DNA of 64,000 nt from Paludibacteraceae bacterium (GCA_017556705.1 JAFYMG010000016.1:224377-288376); one strand, 5' to 3'; counted from the first letter of the stretch, positions 41,209-51,678 are shown. Numbers and translations: made by a program. Notes: generated from the sequence alone by a model not told the origin.

Positions 41209-42573
41209 ATGAAAAAAGTATTGTTAATTGCTTTGTGCTTTGCCATTCCAATGGTAGGTTTTGCACAAAAAAAGAAAAAGAAAGGTGCTGAATCTGAGGT
41301 AGTTGCACCTGTAGTAGAAACCCTATCTGATGAGGAATGTATGGTGAATCTTTCACTTTTCCATGAGTCAGTAAAAAACAAACAATTTGAGGAGGCATAT
41401 GGTTTTTGGTTGCCTGTATATCAAAGTCGTCCTGATTTGAACAAGGCCATCTATACAGATGGCGCAGAGATTTTGGGGTATCGTTACCAACAAACTACCG
41501 ATGAAAATGTACGTAAAACTTTGCGTGATTCCATTCTTCAATTGCACGATGATCGTATCAAATACTTTGATGATGCAAAGTATCCAGATGCTTATGTGTT
41601 AGGGTTGAAGGCAATGGATTATTTGGCGTATTATCCTGAAGATGAGTTGGCAATGCCTGCTTATGGTTGGTTGAAAGAGTCTGTAACTGCTTTGGGCGAA
41701 AAGGCTCAAATCACTGTTTTGCGCAAGTTTGTTGAGGTTAGTTACAATATTTATAAATCTAATCAAGATCAATATGGTGATCAGTTCTTGGCTGATTATC
41801 AATTGGCATCTGCTACTTTAGATCAAATCGCTGCTGCAGGTGGTAAGAATGCTGAGCAAGCTGCTAGCCAAAAGGCATATGTGGATCGTCTCTATGCAGC
41901 TTCTGGTGCTGCTGATTGCGGCCAAATGGATCAGATGTACGCAAGTGTGGTTGCAGAAAGTGCTGATGACTTGGAGAAACTTGGCTCCATTATGAAGCTT
42001 TACCGTCGTCTTGGTTGTACTGAGAGCGAAGTGTATTTTGCTGCCGCTGAGCACTCTCATAAATTGCAGCCTACTGCAGAGTCTGCTGCTGGTTGTGCAC
42101 AAATGTGCATCAAGAAGGGTGACTTGAATGGTGCCGTTGACTATTACAAGCAAGCATTATCTATGGTTACTGTTGACGAGGATAAGGCTGATTATCTCTA
42201 TCGTTTGGCTAATGTATATGTATCCCTAAATAACTACCAACAAGGTGTGGCTACCGCTCAACAGGCTTTAGATATCAATGCTGAGGATGGTCGTTGCTAT
42301 TTGTTGATGGGTATCTGCTATGCTAGTGCTAAGGTATCTGATGATCCAATCTTGGCTCGTTCTGTGTTCTGGGTAGCATGCGATATGTTCCAAAAAGCAA
42401 AGAGCGTGGATGCCTCTTGCACTAGTGACGCGAACAAACTTATCGCTACTTACCGTCAATACTTCCCAAGCAAAGAGGATGTATTCTTCCATCGTGATTT
42501 GAACGAAGGTTCTCCTTACCGCGTAGGTGGTTGGGTTAATAGAACAACTACTTGTCGTTCAAAAGCTGAATAA
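41209..42573 (+). CDS. Secreted TPR protein
   Basis: 454 residues with signal peptide MKKVLLIALCFAIPMVGFAQ followed by a lysine-rich KKKKKG stretch. TPR-like helix pairs at about 290-420 (YKQALSMVTVDEDKADYLYRLANVYVSLNNYQQGVATAQQALDINAEDGRCYLLMGICY). Periplasmic or outer-membrane scaffolding is likely. Lies between an outer-membrane protein and lptC. Confidence 0.85.
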   Translation: MKKVLLIALCFAIPMVGFAQKKKKKGAESEVVAPVVETLSDEECMVNLSLFHESVKNKQFEEAYGFWLPVYQSRPDLNKAIYTDGAEILGYRYQQTTDENVRKTLRDSILQLHDDRIKYFDDAKYPDAYVLGLKAMDYLAYYPEDELAMPAYGWLKESVTALGEKAQITVLRKFVEVSYNIYKSNQDQYGDQFLADYQLASATLDQIAAAGGKNAEQAASQKAYVDRLYAASGAADCGQMDQMYASVVAESADDLEKLGSIMKLYRRLGCTESEVYFAAAEHSHKLQPTAESAAGCAQMCIKKGDLNGAVDYYKQALSMVTVDEDKADYLYRLANVYVSLNNYQQGVATAQQALDINAEDGRCYLLMGICYASAKVSDDPILARSVFWVACDMFQKAKSVDASCTSDANKLIATYRQYFPSKEDVFFHRDLNEGSPYRVGGWVNRTTTCRSKAE

Positions 42574-42620
42574 TGATCCGTTGAAATAATTATTCAAGGC
42601 ATATGCCGAGATAAGAAACA

Positions 42621-43196
42621 TTGAAGATTCTTCAACCATTATCATCATCAAGTGCCAAGAGAATCATATTTTTGGTTCTCTTGGCGTTGGTTATTGTTGG
42701 ATGCAAACCTCGCGATGTTCGTTTGCGTGCAGCTGCTGTTACGGATAGAAAAGCCACACCAGTTCTGCAAGCTACAGATGTAAATACGATCATTTCCGAT
42801 TCTGGAATCGTTCGTTATCGGATCAAGGCTCCAACGTGGCAAATATTCGATAAGGCAGATACGCCTTATTGGGAGTTTCCTGATGGTGTCTATTTAGAGC
42901 GATTTGATGAGAATTTAGAACCAGATGCTACGGTAGAGGCAGATTATGCTTTTTATAATGAACCTGCCCAACGTTGGTTACTTAAAGGAAATGTAGAGGC
43001 CCTTAATCTAGAGGGCGAAAGATTTGAGACTTCGTTGCTCTATTGGGATCAAAAATCGGAGTCTGTGTATTCGGACTCTTCCATTGTGATTACGCGTGAG
43101 AGTTCTATAATAAAGGGAGTGGGCTTCCGCTCAAATCAATCTATGACGCAATATACCATCTTGCGTCCTACAGGTGTATTCCCAATCAAAGACTAG
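42621..43196 (+). CDS. lptC: LPS export protein LptC
   Basis: Bitopic inner-membrane/periplasmic subunit of the LPS export machine. 191 residues opening with TTG 42621; a hydrophobic segment (RIIFLVLLALVIVGC) ends in a lipobox-like Cys at about 28. The rest is the LptA/LptC beta-jellyroll (IVRYRIKAPTWQIF, EADYAFYNEPAQRWLLKGNVEALN, GERFETSLLYWDQ). The short spacer from the TPR gene suggests co-transcription. Confidence 0.87.
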   Translation: MKILQPLSSSSAKRIIFLVLLALVIVGCKPRDVRLRAAAVTDRKATPVLQATDVNTIISDSGIVRYRIKAPTWQIFDKADTPYWEFPDGVYLERFDENLEPDATVEADYAFYNEPAQRWLLKGNVEALNLEGERFETSLLYWDQKSESVYSDSSIVITRESSIIKGVGFRSNQSMTQYTILRPTGVFPIKD

Positions 43197-43290
43197 GGAT
43201 TTCACTGTTCGTTCGTCATAGGATTATTATAAGATTACCATAAATTTTCTCAATCTTTGTACTACCTATTCCTATAAATCCAAGCAATTT

Positions 43291-44061
43291 ATGAAATACA
43301 AATATAATTATACTGTTCAATATCAAGATGTGGATGATACGCGTCGATTGCGCTTGTATACTATGGAAAATTATCTACTGATTGTTGCAGGTAGGGTAGC
43401 TGATGAATTGGGATTTGGTATTCCTCATTTGCTGCCACTCAATTGTACATGGATTATCACTCATCTCAATCTTGAAATGCTCTATCTGCCTACCCATGGC
43501 GAAGAAATGGTTATCGAAACATGGATTGAGCAAAATGCACATATGCTTTCCGTTCGTGATTTTCGTATATATGTAAAGGAGTCTGGTGGGGAGCAATTGA
43601 TTGGTTGTGCTAAATCTGTATGGGCTGTTTTAGAGCGTGATAAGCGTGAAATTGTGAATATCTTTGACCATCCAATGTTTGATGGTGCAATAGATGGTGA
43701 AGTACTGAAGCTCGCTCGCGCGCAACGCATGTTACCTATTAATATAGAAAAACTAGCAGAGGATGCTGATGCCGTACAATATGGTGAGTACCAACATACA
43801 ATCCAATACGCTGATATGGATTACAACTGCCATTGTAACTCATGTAAATATCTTGAATGGATGCTCAATGCACACCGCATGTTGGATAATACAAAACCGT
43901 TCCGTTTGGATATCGGTTATGTAAAAGAGTTGTATCTGGGTGATAATATGATTACTCGTGTAGTTGAGAAAAATAATTCACTACAATATCAGCAGGTGGA
44001 TGCAAGCGGGGCAACCTGTTGTAATGCGCGAATAACACAAATAGAAAATATTACCTGTTGA
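43291..44061 (+). CDS. Acyl-ACP thioesterase
   Basis: 256 residues in two hot-dog domains. N-terminal YQDVDDTRRLRLYTMENYLLIVAGR and IIETWIEQ..; second domain HTIQYADMDYNCHCNSCKYLEWMLN contains the catalytic Asp-x-Asn-x-His/Cys-type pattern of bacterial and plant FatA/FatB enzymes. Releases fatty acids from acyl carrier protein. Stand-alone gene. Confidence 0.88.
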   Translation: MKYKYNYTVQYQDVDDTRRLRLYTMENYLLIVAGRVADELGFGIPHLLPLNCTWIITHLNLEMLYLPTHGEEMVIETWIEQNAHMLSVRDFRIYVKESGGEQLIGCAKSVWAVLERDKREIVNIFDHPMFDGAIDGEVLKLARAQRMLPINIEKLAEDADAVQYGEYQHTIQYADMDYNCHCNSCKYLEWMLNAHRMLDNTKPFRLDIGYVKELYLGDNMITRVVEKNNSLQYQQVDASGATCCNARITQIENITC

Positions 44062-44208
44062 TAACTTTTTCTTTTTGGAAAACTTTTTGTGTTGATAAAA
44101 AATGCAAGTTGCTAATTATTAGTGGCTTGTGTTTTTGTTTTGGGTAACTTTGTATTATTGTTGAAAACTTTTTGTGATGAAAAATTTGCACATATCATAA
44201 ATATGTTG

Positions 44209-44216
44209 TACCTTTG
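44209..44216 (+). promoter_or_regulatory. Promoter of the ribonucleotide reductase gene
   Basis: Box TACCTTTG, 63 bases before ATG 44280. The leader is short and I see no cobalamin riboswitch in it. Confidence 0.75.
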
Positions 44217-44279
44217 CAACCGATTTTGTGCTTGTTTTCAGACAAATCTAGACAGGAAAAATATAACTAATTATATATC

Positions 44280-46835
44280 ATGGAGAAAAAGACTTTTACC
44301 CAAAAAGAAGCAGAATTAGCTTCGGTGGAGTATTTCCAAGGTGACGAGTTGGCAGCACGTGTGTGGAGTACGAAGTATGCGCTGAAAGACTCGTATGGTA
44401 ACCTTTACGAACAGACCCCAGACGATATGCATCATCGTTTGGCAGGTGAGATTGCTCGTATTGAGCAAAAGTATGCTAACCCAATGTCAGAGGCTGAGCT
44501 CTTTGAACTCTTGAAGGACTTTAAGTACATTGTGCCTGCAGGTAGTCCAATGACTGGTATTGGCAACGATTTCCAAGTGGCTAGTTTAAGTAACTGCTTT
44601 GTGATTGGTCAAGATGGTAGCGCGGATAGCTATGGTGCTATTATCCAAATCGACGAGGAGCAAGTACAACTCATGAAGCGCCGTGGTGGTGTAGGTCATG
44701 ACTTGAGTCATATCCGTCCTCATGGTAGCCCTGTGAAGAACTCTGCTTTGACCTCAACAGGTTTGGTTCCTTTTATGGAGCGTTATAGCAACTCTACTCG
44801 TGAGGTGGCTCAGGATGGTCGTCGTGGCGCGTTGATGTTGAGTGTCAGCGTGAAGCACCCTGATAGCGAGGCGTTTATTGATGCTAAGATGGAGTCGGGT
44901 AAGGTTACTGGAGCTAACGTATCAGTTAAGGTACATGATGATTTTATGGAGGCTGCAATCAGCAAACAAATGTATCAACAGCAATACCCAATTGATGCTG
45001 CAGATCCATCCTTCGCCAAGGAAGTTGACGCTCACAAACTTTGGAAGAAGATTATCCACAATGCTTGGAAATCGGCAGAACCAGGTGTGCTCTTCTGGGA
45101 TACTATCACCCGCGAGTCTGTGCCTGATTGTTATGCAGACCTTGGTTACAAAACTGTGAGTACCAACCCTTGTGGTGAAATTCCACTATGTCCATATGAT
45201 AGCTGCCGTCTCTTGGCTGTCAATCTCTATAGTTATGTGAAGAATCCTTTCACACCTCAAGCTGAATTTAATTTTGATCTTTTCAAGAAGCACGTGGCTG
45301 TTGCGCAACGTATGATGGATGATATCATTGATCTTGAGGTAGAGAAGATTGAGAAGATCCTTGCCAAGGTTAGTTCTGATCCTGAGTCTGAGGCTATCAA
45401 ACGTACAGAGCGTGAACTCTGGGAGAAGATCTTAGCGAAGACGACCCAAGGCCGCCGTACTGGTGTGGGCACTACTGCAGAAGGTGATATGCTTGCTGCT
45501 ATGGGCTTACGTTATGGTACTCCAGAGGCTACAGCCTTCTCTGTAGAAGTACACAAAACTCTCGCGCTTGCTGCATACCGCAGTAGTGTGATGATGGCAA
45601 AAGAGCGTGGCGCATTCAAGGTGTATGACGCTAAACGTGAGGAGAATAACCCATATATCCAACGTATCAAAGAGGCTGATCCTGAGTTGTATGAATTGAT
45701 GACCAAGCATGGTCGTCGTAACATAGCTTGCTTGACCATCGCTCCTACTGGTACAACTAGTATCATGACCCAAACCACTAGTGGTATTGAGCCAGTCTTC
45801 CAACCTGTTTATCGTCGTCGTCGTAAGGTGAATCCAAACGATAAGAACGTTCATGTTGATCTCGTGGATGAGGTAGGTGATAGTTTCGAGGAATACGTTG
45901 TATTCCACCACAAGTTCATCACTTGGATGCAAGCTAACGGATATACCTACGATGCAACTCACCGCTACACCCCAGCTGAGATTGACGAACTAGTGCAAAA
46001 ATCTCCTTACTACAAGGCTACTGCCAATGATGTTGATTGGATGGAGAAAGTACAAATGCAAGGTGCTATCCAAAAGTGGGTGGATCACTCTATCTCTGTG
46101 ACGATCAACCTTCCTAATGATGTTAGCGAGGAACTCGTTGGTCAGCTCTACGAAGAGGCTTGGCGTTGTGGCTGCAAAGGCTGTACTGTTTACCGCGATG
46201 GTTCACGTACTGGCGTTTTGGAGGGCATAAAGGAGAAGAAAAAAGAAGATAAGAAAGAGGAGAAGAACTGTGTTTGCTTCGATAATAAGGTACGCGTGCG
46301 TCCTACTGAGTTGGAGTGTGATGTCGTTCGTTTCCAAAACAACAAAGATAAGTGGATTGCTTTCGTAGGTCTTAAAGATGGTGTTCCATACGAGATTTTT
46401 ACAGGTCTTGCAGATGATGAAGAGGGTATTCTTTTGCCAAAATCTGTTACCAAAGGTAAGATTATTCGTGTCGTACAAGAGGATGGTACCAAGCGTTATG
46501 ATTTCCAATTTGTCAATTCTCGTGGCTTCAAAACCACTATGGAAGGCTTGAGCTACAAGTTCGACAAAGAATTCTGGAACTATGCTAAACTCATCTCTGG
46601 TGTCTTGCGTTATGGAATGCCGATTGACCAAGTTATCAAGATGATCAGTTCACTCCAAATGGATTCTGAATCCATCAACTCTTGGAAAGTGGGTGTAGAG
46701 CGTGCGCTCAAGAAGTATATTCAAGATGGTACTGTGGTACAAGGTCAATCTTGTCCTAACTGTGGCAACGCTTTGATCTTCGAAGAGGGCTGTATGCATT
46801 GCCGTGAGTGTGGCTACAGCCGTTGCGGAGGATAA
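44280..46835 (+). CDS. Adenosylcobalamin-dependent (class II) ribonucleotide reductase
   Basis: Reduces ribonucleotides to deoxyribonucleotides using vitamin B12, without oxygen dependence. 851 residues: SPMTGIGNDFQVASLSNCFV near 85-105, TNPCGEIPLCPYDSC near 295-310 (active-site cysteine region), IAPTGTTSIMTQTTSGIEP near 488-506, CKGCTVYRDGSRTGVL near 637-652, and a C-terminal zinc ribbon CPNCGNALIFEEGCMHCRECGY. A lysine-rich linker (KEKKKEDKKEEKNC) precedes the C-terminal domain. Ends at a terminator at 46868-46889. Confidence 0.93.
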   Translation: MEKKTFTQKEAELASVEYFQGDELAARVWSTKYALKDSYGNLYEQTPDDMHHRLAGEIARIEQKYANPMSEAELFELLKDFKYIVPAGSPMTGIGNDFQVASLSNCFVIGQDGSADSYGAIIQIDEEQVQLMKRRGGVGHDLSHIRPHGSPVKNSALTSTGLVPFMERYSNSTREVAQDGRRGALMLSVSVKHPDSEAFIDAKMESGKVTGANVSVKVHDDFMEAAISKQMYQQQYPIDAADPSFAKEVDAHKLWKKIIHNAWKSAEPGVLFWDTITRESVPDCYADLGYKTVSTNPCGEIPLCPYDSCRLLAVNLYSYVKNPFTPQAEFNFDLFKKHVAVAQRMMDDIIDLEVEKIEKILAKVSSDPESEAIKRTERELWEKILAKTTQGRRTGVGTTAEGDMLAAMGLRYGTPEATAFSVEVHKTLALAAYRSSVMMAKERGAFKVYDAKREENNPYIQRIKEADPELYELMTKHGRRNIACLTIAPTGTTSIMTQTTSGIEPVFQPVYRRRRKVNPNDKNVHVDLVDEVGDSFEEYVVFHHKFITWMQANGYTYDATHRYTPAEIDELVQKSPYYKATANDVDWMEKVQMQGAIQKWVDHSISVTINLPNDVSEELVGQLYEEAWRCGCKGCTVYRDGSRTGVLEGIKEKKKEDKKEEKNCVCFDNKVRVRPTELECDVVRFQNNKDKWIAFVGLKDGVPYEIFTGLADDEEGILLPKSVTKGKIIRVVQEDGTKRYDFQFVNSRGFKTTMEGLSYKFDKEFWNYAKLISGVLRYGMPIDQVIKMISSLQMDSESINSWKVGVERALKKYIQDGTVVQGQSCPNCGNALIFEEGCMHCRECGYSRCGG

Positions 46836-46867
46836 TTCATAAGAACATAATAAGTTATACGGCAAGG

Positions 46868-46893
46868 GAGCATATCATCGGATATGCTCTCTT
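46868..46893 (+). terminator. Terminator of the RNR gene
   Basis: GAGCATATC-atcg-GATATGCTC (46868-46889), then TCTTATTTT. Confidence 0.8.
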
Positions 46894-46985
46894 ATTTTGT
46901 AATGAGGAAAGATATTTTTACGATTTTTCTTGTGTATATAAGAAAAAAAATGTACCTTTGCAGCCTAATCTAAAATCATGGCCTT

Positions 46986-48182
46986 ATGAAAATTTCTACT
47001 CGGGCGCAGAATATGCCAGAATCGCCTATCCGTAAACTGGCTAAGTACGCAGAAGCGGCTCACCGAAATGGTGTTCATGTTTATTCTCTTAACATCGGTC
47101 AACCTGATATTCAGACTCCTGATTGTGCGAAAGATGCGATTACAAACTTCAGTAAAGACATTTTAGCTTATACTCCGTCTCAGGGTGTTATCTCTTTGAG
47201 GGCCAAGATGGTAGGGTATTATGCCGAGTATGGAATAGATATCTCTCCTGATGAGATTATCATTACATCTGGCGGATCAGAGGCAATTATGTTTGCCTAT
47301 ATGGCTTGCCTCAATCCTGGAGATGAGATTATTATTACAGATCCCAGTTATGCCAATTACATGGCCTTTGCTGTATCATGTGGCGCTGTAATCAAACCGG
47401 TGAAGACAAATATTGAAAATGGTTTCAAACTGCCTTCTGTAGAGGAATTTGAGAAACAAATCACGGAAAAAACGCGCGCCATCCTTATCTGTAACCCGAA
47501 TAATCCAACAGGTTATCTCTATACCAAGCAGGAGATGCTGCAAATACGGGATCTGGTAAAGAAATACAATCTCTATCTTTTTTCAGATGAAGTATATCGT
47601 GAGTTTATCTACACCAAACGCCCTTATATATCTGCTTTCCACTTGGAAGGAATTGAAGATCACGTAGTTTTAATTGATTCAGTAAGCAAACGTTATTCGC
47701 TGTGTGGTATTCGTATAGGTGCTTTGATTACTAAGAACAAACAGATTCATAGTGCTGTGATGAAGTTTTGTCAAGCTCGCCTTTCACCTCCGCTGATTGG
47801 TCAGGTGATTGCAGAATCATCTTTGGCAACACCTCATGAATATTTGGAAGAAGTGTATGATGAATATCTGTCACGTCGCAATTTCCTGATTGACCAACTC
47901 AACCAAATTCCTGGGGTATTTGCTCCAACGCCTATGGGTGCGTTCTATGTCATGGTACATCTGCCCGTGGATGATACGGATAAATTTTGTCAATGGTGCT
48001 TAACAGATTTCCAATATGAAGGACAAACCGTAATTATGGCTCCTGGTAGTGGCTTCTACACCAATCCAGAAGATGGACGTCATCAAGTACGAATGGCATA
48101 TATTCTTAATAAAGAAGATCTTGCAAAAGCTGTCCTGGTTCTTCGAAAAGCATTAGAGGCCTATCAAAATGAAAAGCAATAA
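46986..48182 (+). CDS. Pyridoxal-phosphate aminotransferase (class I/II)
   Basis: 398 residues. SLNIGQPDIQTPD, SGGSEAI (about 94-100), CNPNNPTGYLY (about 169-179), SDEVYREFIY and the PLP lysine in SVSKRYSLCGIRIG (about 236-249) match aspartate/aromatic aminotransferases. Substrate not decidable from the sequence. Promoter box TACCTTTG at 46953-46960. Confidence 0.9.
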   Translation: MKISTRAQNMPESPIRKLAKYAEAAHRNGVHVYSLNIGQPDIQTPDCAKDAITNFSKDILAYTPSQGVISLRAKMVGYYAEYGIDISPDEIIITSGGSEAIMFAYMACLNPGDEIIITDPSYANYMAFAVSCGAVIKPVKTNIENGFKLPSVEEFEKQITEKTRAILICNPNNPTGYLYTKQEMLQIRDLVKKYNLYLFSDEVYREFIYTKRPYISAFHLEGIEDHVVLIDSVSKRYSLCGIRIGALITKNKQIHSAVMKFCQARLSPPLIGQVIAESSLATPHEYLEEVYDEYLSRRNFLIDQLNQIPGVFAPTPMGAFYVMVHLPVDDTDKFCQWCLTDFQYEGQTVIMAPGSGFYTNPEDGRHQVRMAYILNKEDLAKAVLVLRKALEAYQNEKQ

Positions 48183-48270
48183 AAACGTACTAAGAATAGA
48201 CTTTTTTTTGTAAAATGTTTGCTTGTTCGCAAATTTTATAGTAACTTTGCAGAAAATTTCGGATTGATAC

Positions 48271-49026
48271 ATGTTAGTAGAGAAACTTAAAAATACTTTA
48301 CGTTCCATACTGCTCGCAGTATGTTCATTGTGTTTAATGTCTTTTACTGTGGTGATTGACGCTGGACATGGAGGCGACGATCTTGGTGCTGTTGGTTTGG
48401 TTAAGGGGATAAAAGAAAAGGACTTAAACTTAACAGTTGCAAAGCAATTGGCCGAGAAGATAAGCCAGAAATATCCTGATGTGAAAGTGGTTTTAACCCG
48501 CGATACAGACATATTTTTGCCACTGCAAAAACGAGCTGATATAGCGAATAAGAATCATGCTGATTTATTTATCAGTATCCATACCAATGCAGCTGAAAAT
48601 CGCAAGGCACAAGGAGCTGAAACGTTCATTCTTGGTACTGATCGTATGGAGGATAACTTGGATGTGGCAATGCGCGAGAATGCGGTGATGAAATTGGAGC
48701 AGGATCAAACTGTATATCAAGGCTTTGATCCTAACTCTATCGAAAGTTACATCATTTTCGAGTTGATGCAAAACCAATACATGGATAATAGTTTATTATT
48801 TGCCGAACTTGTTCAAAATCAGTTTGTTGGTACGCTTAATCGTGCAAATCGTGGCGTGCGTCAAGCTGCTTTCTGGGTGCTGCTTAAGTCAGCTTGCCCT
48901 AGTGTGTTGGTAGAGATGGGATTTATCAGCAATGCGGAGGAAGAAGCTTGGTTGGCAAGCAAAGAAGGACAAAGTGGAATCGTGAATGGCATCTTTGATG
49001 CATTCGAAAAATATTATAAGAAATGA
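48271..49026 (+). CDS. N-acetylmuramoyl-L-alanine amidase
   Basis: Cuts the amide bond between the sugar and peptide of peptidoglycan. 251 residues: signal peptide or anchor (LRSILLAVCSLCLMSFT), then the amidase_3 fold with zinc ligands in VIDAGHGGDDLGAVG, the catalytic glutamate in VLVEMGFISN, and ADLFISIHTNAAENR. Promoter TAACTTTG at 48242-48249. Overlaps mlaD by four bases, a pairing common in Bacteroidales. Confidence 0.92.
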   Translation: MLVEKLKNTLRSILLAVCSLCLMSFTVVIDAGHGGDDLGAVGLVKGIKEKDLNLTVAKQLAEKISQKYPDVKVVLTRDTDIFLPLQKRADIANKNHADLFISIHTNAAENRKAQGAETFILGTDRMEDNLDVAMRENAVMKLEQDQTVYQGFDPNSIESYIIFELMQNQYMDNSLLFAELVQNQFVGTLNRANRGVRQAAFWVLLKSACPSVLVEMGFISNAEEEAWLASKEGQSGIVNGIFDAFEKYYKK

Positions 49027-49922
49027 AACATGCAAGAGAAATCAAAGTAGGTATACTCGCAGTAGTCTGTTCGGGTATATTGTATTTTGGCTTTAATTTT
49101 TTAAAAGGGGTCAACATTTTCTCTCCAACCAATTGTTATTATGGATATTTCGAGCGTAGCAATGGTTTGACGGAGCAAGCTCCAGTATATATTCTCGGAC
49201 ATCAAGTAGGTCTAGTAGAATCAATCAATTATGATTTCACGCGTACGCCCGCGTTTATAGTAGGTGTGAGTATTGACAAGGGAATCGAACTACCAAAGGG
49301 TACCGAAATGGCCTTGGTTGCAGATGGTCTCTTAGGTGGCGCTGCTATAGAATTTATTTTGCCACCTAAGCCATTTTCCGTCGCATATTATCCTGGTGAT
49401 ACATTAACAACTACGGTTGTACCTGGATTAGTGGAGAGTTTACAAGTTGGATTGTTGTCCAATCTAGATAGCCTCTTGAATGAAGTTAATCAATTAGTTA
49501 CTAATTTAAACAATGAGGTAGAAGCGGGTAGTTTACATGCTAGTTTACAAAATATTGAGCGCCTAACAGCCGATTTGACTGTCAGTGGAAATGATATTCG
49601 TCAATTAACTCATAATCAGCTACCAGGTATAATCACTAAGGTGGATAATACAATGTCTGATCTTCAAATTGTGGTAGAGGACGTTCGTAAAGCGGAAATT
49701 CAACATACAATTGCTAGTTTGGATTCAACAATCAATCTGTTAAATGCTTCTTTGACATCTGAAGAGGGTACATTAGGCTTGTTACTAAATGATACTGAAT
49801 TGCACGACAATCTCAATACAGCCCTTAAAAATCTAGATAATGCAGTGCTCAATGTGGATTCAATATTGATGTCAGTAAAAGCACGACCATTCATTCAAAA
49901 GAAAATGCCAAAGAAAGACTAA
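49023..49922 (+). CDS. MlaD/MCE-domain phospholipid-transport protein
   Basis: 299 residues: one N-terminal membrane helix (KVGILAVVCSGILYFGFNFLKG), the MCE domain (YYGYFERSNGLTEQAPVYILGHQVGLVESI about 38-70), then a long helical region (DSLLNEVNQLVTNLNNEVEAG...). Periplasmic substrate-binding part of an Mla-type lipid ABC transporter; permease and ATPase genes are not adjacent. Followed by a terminator at 49961-50000. Confidence 0.9.
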   Translation: MKHAREIKVGILAVVCSGILYFGFNFLKGVNIFSPTNCYYGYFERSNGLTEQAPVYILGHQVGLVESINYDFTRTPAFIVGVSIDKGIELPKGTEMALVADGLLGGAAIEFILPPKPFSVAYYPGDTLTTTVVPGLVESLQVGLLSNLDSLLNEVNQLVTNLNNEVEAGSLHASLQNIERLTADLTVSGNDIRQLTHNQLPGIITKVDNTMSDLQIVVEDVRKAEIQHTIASLDSTINLLNASLTSEEGTLGLLLNDTELHDNLNTALKNLDNAVLNVDSILMSVKARPFIQKKMPKKD

Positions 49923-49960
49923 TTTTACGAAAGTCTAATTTAATAAAAATACTGAAAAAG

Positions 49961-50001
49961 TCCCTAACTATTTGTTTTTCAAATATGTTAGGGATTTTTT
50001 A
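49961..50001 (+). terminator. Terminator of the amidase-mlaD operon
   Basis: TCCCTAACTATTTG (49961-49974) pairs with CAAATATGTTAGGGA (49980-49994, one bulge), then TTTTTT. The remaining space to dnaA is AT-rich and holds the dnaA promoter (TACCTTTG, 50184-50191); no clear DnaA boxes. Confidence 0.82.
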
Positions 50002-50295
50002 TGGAACAATTTTCGTGGAACAATGAAAACAATATTACATGATTATCAAGCACTTGCAAAAAGTTGAAAACATAACTCTAAGTAAATCAATAGCTAATAT
50101 CTAACTAATTGAAAAATAAGCATATATCATTTTAATAATTATTAAGATACAACTCGAATTTTGGTAATATAAAAAAAAAGCAGTACCTTTGCACTCGATT
50201 TGTGATAGACACTTCATTTTTGCGGTCTGTTTATCGTGACTATCTCATAGTAAATCAACATTTTTTAATAATTAGCGAACACGTGCGAAAAGTAC

Positions 50296-51678
50296 ATGCA
50301 ATACAACATGCAAGAAAATCTAAACATATTGTGGACAGAATGTCAACAGATTTTGAAAGATAATCTGTCGCAGAGCGCATACCAAACTTGGTTTGCGTCC
50401 ATTGAGCCTATTCAATGGGAGAACAATATGTTAGTCTTGCAAGCGAGAAGCCAATTTATTGTGGATTATATTGAGGATAACTATTTGGATATCCTCTCGC
50501 GTGTATTGCGCAAGGTGTTTGGTGCACAAGTACAATTGGAGTACCGCATCCTTATGGCGGGTAGTAGTATTGATATCCCAAGTGATTCAATGAAGTTATC
50601 TGCTGCTCCTAAGGTAACTATCGCACCGCAATCCATTGTTGAGATAGATAATGAGTGGGATAGTCATTTGAATCCATTATATACCTTTGATAATTTTATT
50701 AAAGGTGAACCTAATAAGTTGGCTCGTGCGGTAGCTGTGGAGATTGCTAAGAGTCCTGGTAAGACAATATTTAATCCATTGTTCCTCTATGGAGGCAGTG
50801 GAGTAGGTAAGACTCACTTGGCATATGCTATTGGTAATGAGGTATGTCGTTTGAATCCTGCTGCACGTGTATTGTATGTGGCTGCTAATACGTTCAAATT
50901 GCAATTCCAAGACGCTGTTAACCACAATCGTGTACCTGACTTCTTGATGTTCTATCAATCAATAGATGTGTTGATTGTAGATGATATTCAATATTTTGCA
51001 GATTTGAGAGGAACACAAGATTCCTTCTTCCAGATCTTCAACCATTTGCAACAAAGCCATAAGCAATTAATCTTAACTTCTGATCGTAGTCCATTGGAGT
51101 TGCGCGGTGTTCAAGATCGCTTGTTGTCACGTTTCAAATGGGGATTAGCAGCAGAGATTACTCGTCCTGATTACCAATTACGTCACGATATATTGATGTA
51201 TCGTATCCGTAAAGATGGTGTGAAGTTGAGTGATGAAATTATCAACTATATTGCTACACATGTTACAGATAATGTTCGTGATCTAGAAGGTGTATTGGCA
51301 AGTTTGTTGGCATATTCTACATTGACGGACAATCCTATAGATATGGATTTGACACAAACGGTTGTAGGTCGTTTGGTTGCACTTAAGCCACAAACATTTG
51401 ATACTAAGGATATTATCACAACAGTTTGTCAGCACATGAATGTGACTGAAAAGGTTATCACAGCGCGTACTCGTCAGCGCGAAGCAGTACGTGCACGTAA
51501 TATAGTGATGTATCTCATCAAGAAATATACAGATTCTTCTCTGGCTCAGATTGGAGCTTGTGTTCATCGCGATCATGCTACTGTGGCACACTCACTCAAC
51601 ACAATGGACGATCTGATGAGTTACGATGCTGTACTTCGTCAGGAGGTGGCTGCCATTGAGCGCGCATTGGGCAGATAA
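50296..51678 (+). CDS. dnaA: Chromosomal replication initiator DnaA
   Basis: 460 residues. Domain I helices (ILWTECQQILKDNLSQSAYQTWFASIEPI), Walker A GGSGVGKTHLAYAIGNE (about 155-171), Walker B VLIVDDIQYF (about 219-228), and domain IV with the DnaA box-binding helix QIGACVHRDHATVAHSLNTMDDL (about 420-442). Start: two near ATGs (50296 and 50308); both are plausible. It stands alone, not next to dnaN, as usual in Bacteroidales. Confidence 0.95.
   Translation: MQYNMQENLNILWTECQQILKDNLSQSAYQTWFASIEPIQWENNMLVLQARSQFIVDYIEDNYLDILSRVLRKVFGAQVQLEYRILMAGSSIDIPSDSMKLSAAPKVTIAPQSIVEIDNEWDSHLNPLYTFDNFIKGEPNKLARAVAVEIAKSPGKTIFNPLFLYGGSGVGKTHLAYAIGNEVCRLNPAARVLYVAANTFKLQFQDAVNHNRVPDFLMFYQSIDVLIVDDIQYFADLRGTQDSFFQIFNHLQQSHKQLILTSDRSPLELRGVQDRLLSRFKWGLAAEITRPDYQLRHDILMYRIRKDGVKLSDEIINYIATHVTDNVRDLEGVLASLLAYSTLTDNPIDMDLTQTVVGRLVALKPQTFDTKDIITTVCQHMNVTEKVITARTRQREAVRARNIVMYLIKKYTDSSLAQIGACVHRDHATVAHSLNTMDDLMSYDAVLRQEVAAIERALGR

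Noticed and set aside
44062..44279. Cobalamin riboswitch before the B12-dependent reductase
   Set aside because: The leader after the promoter is only about 60 bases and lacks the B12-box consensus.
49923..50295. Replication origin next to dnaA
   Set aside because: No TTATCCACA-type DnaA boxes could be found, and Bacteroidota origins are often elsewhere.
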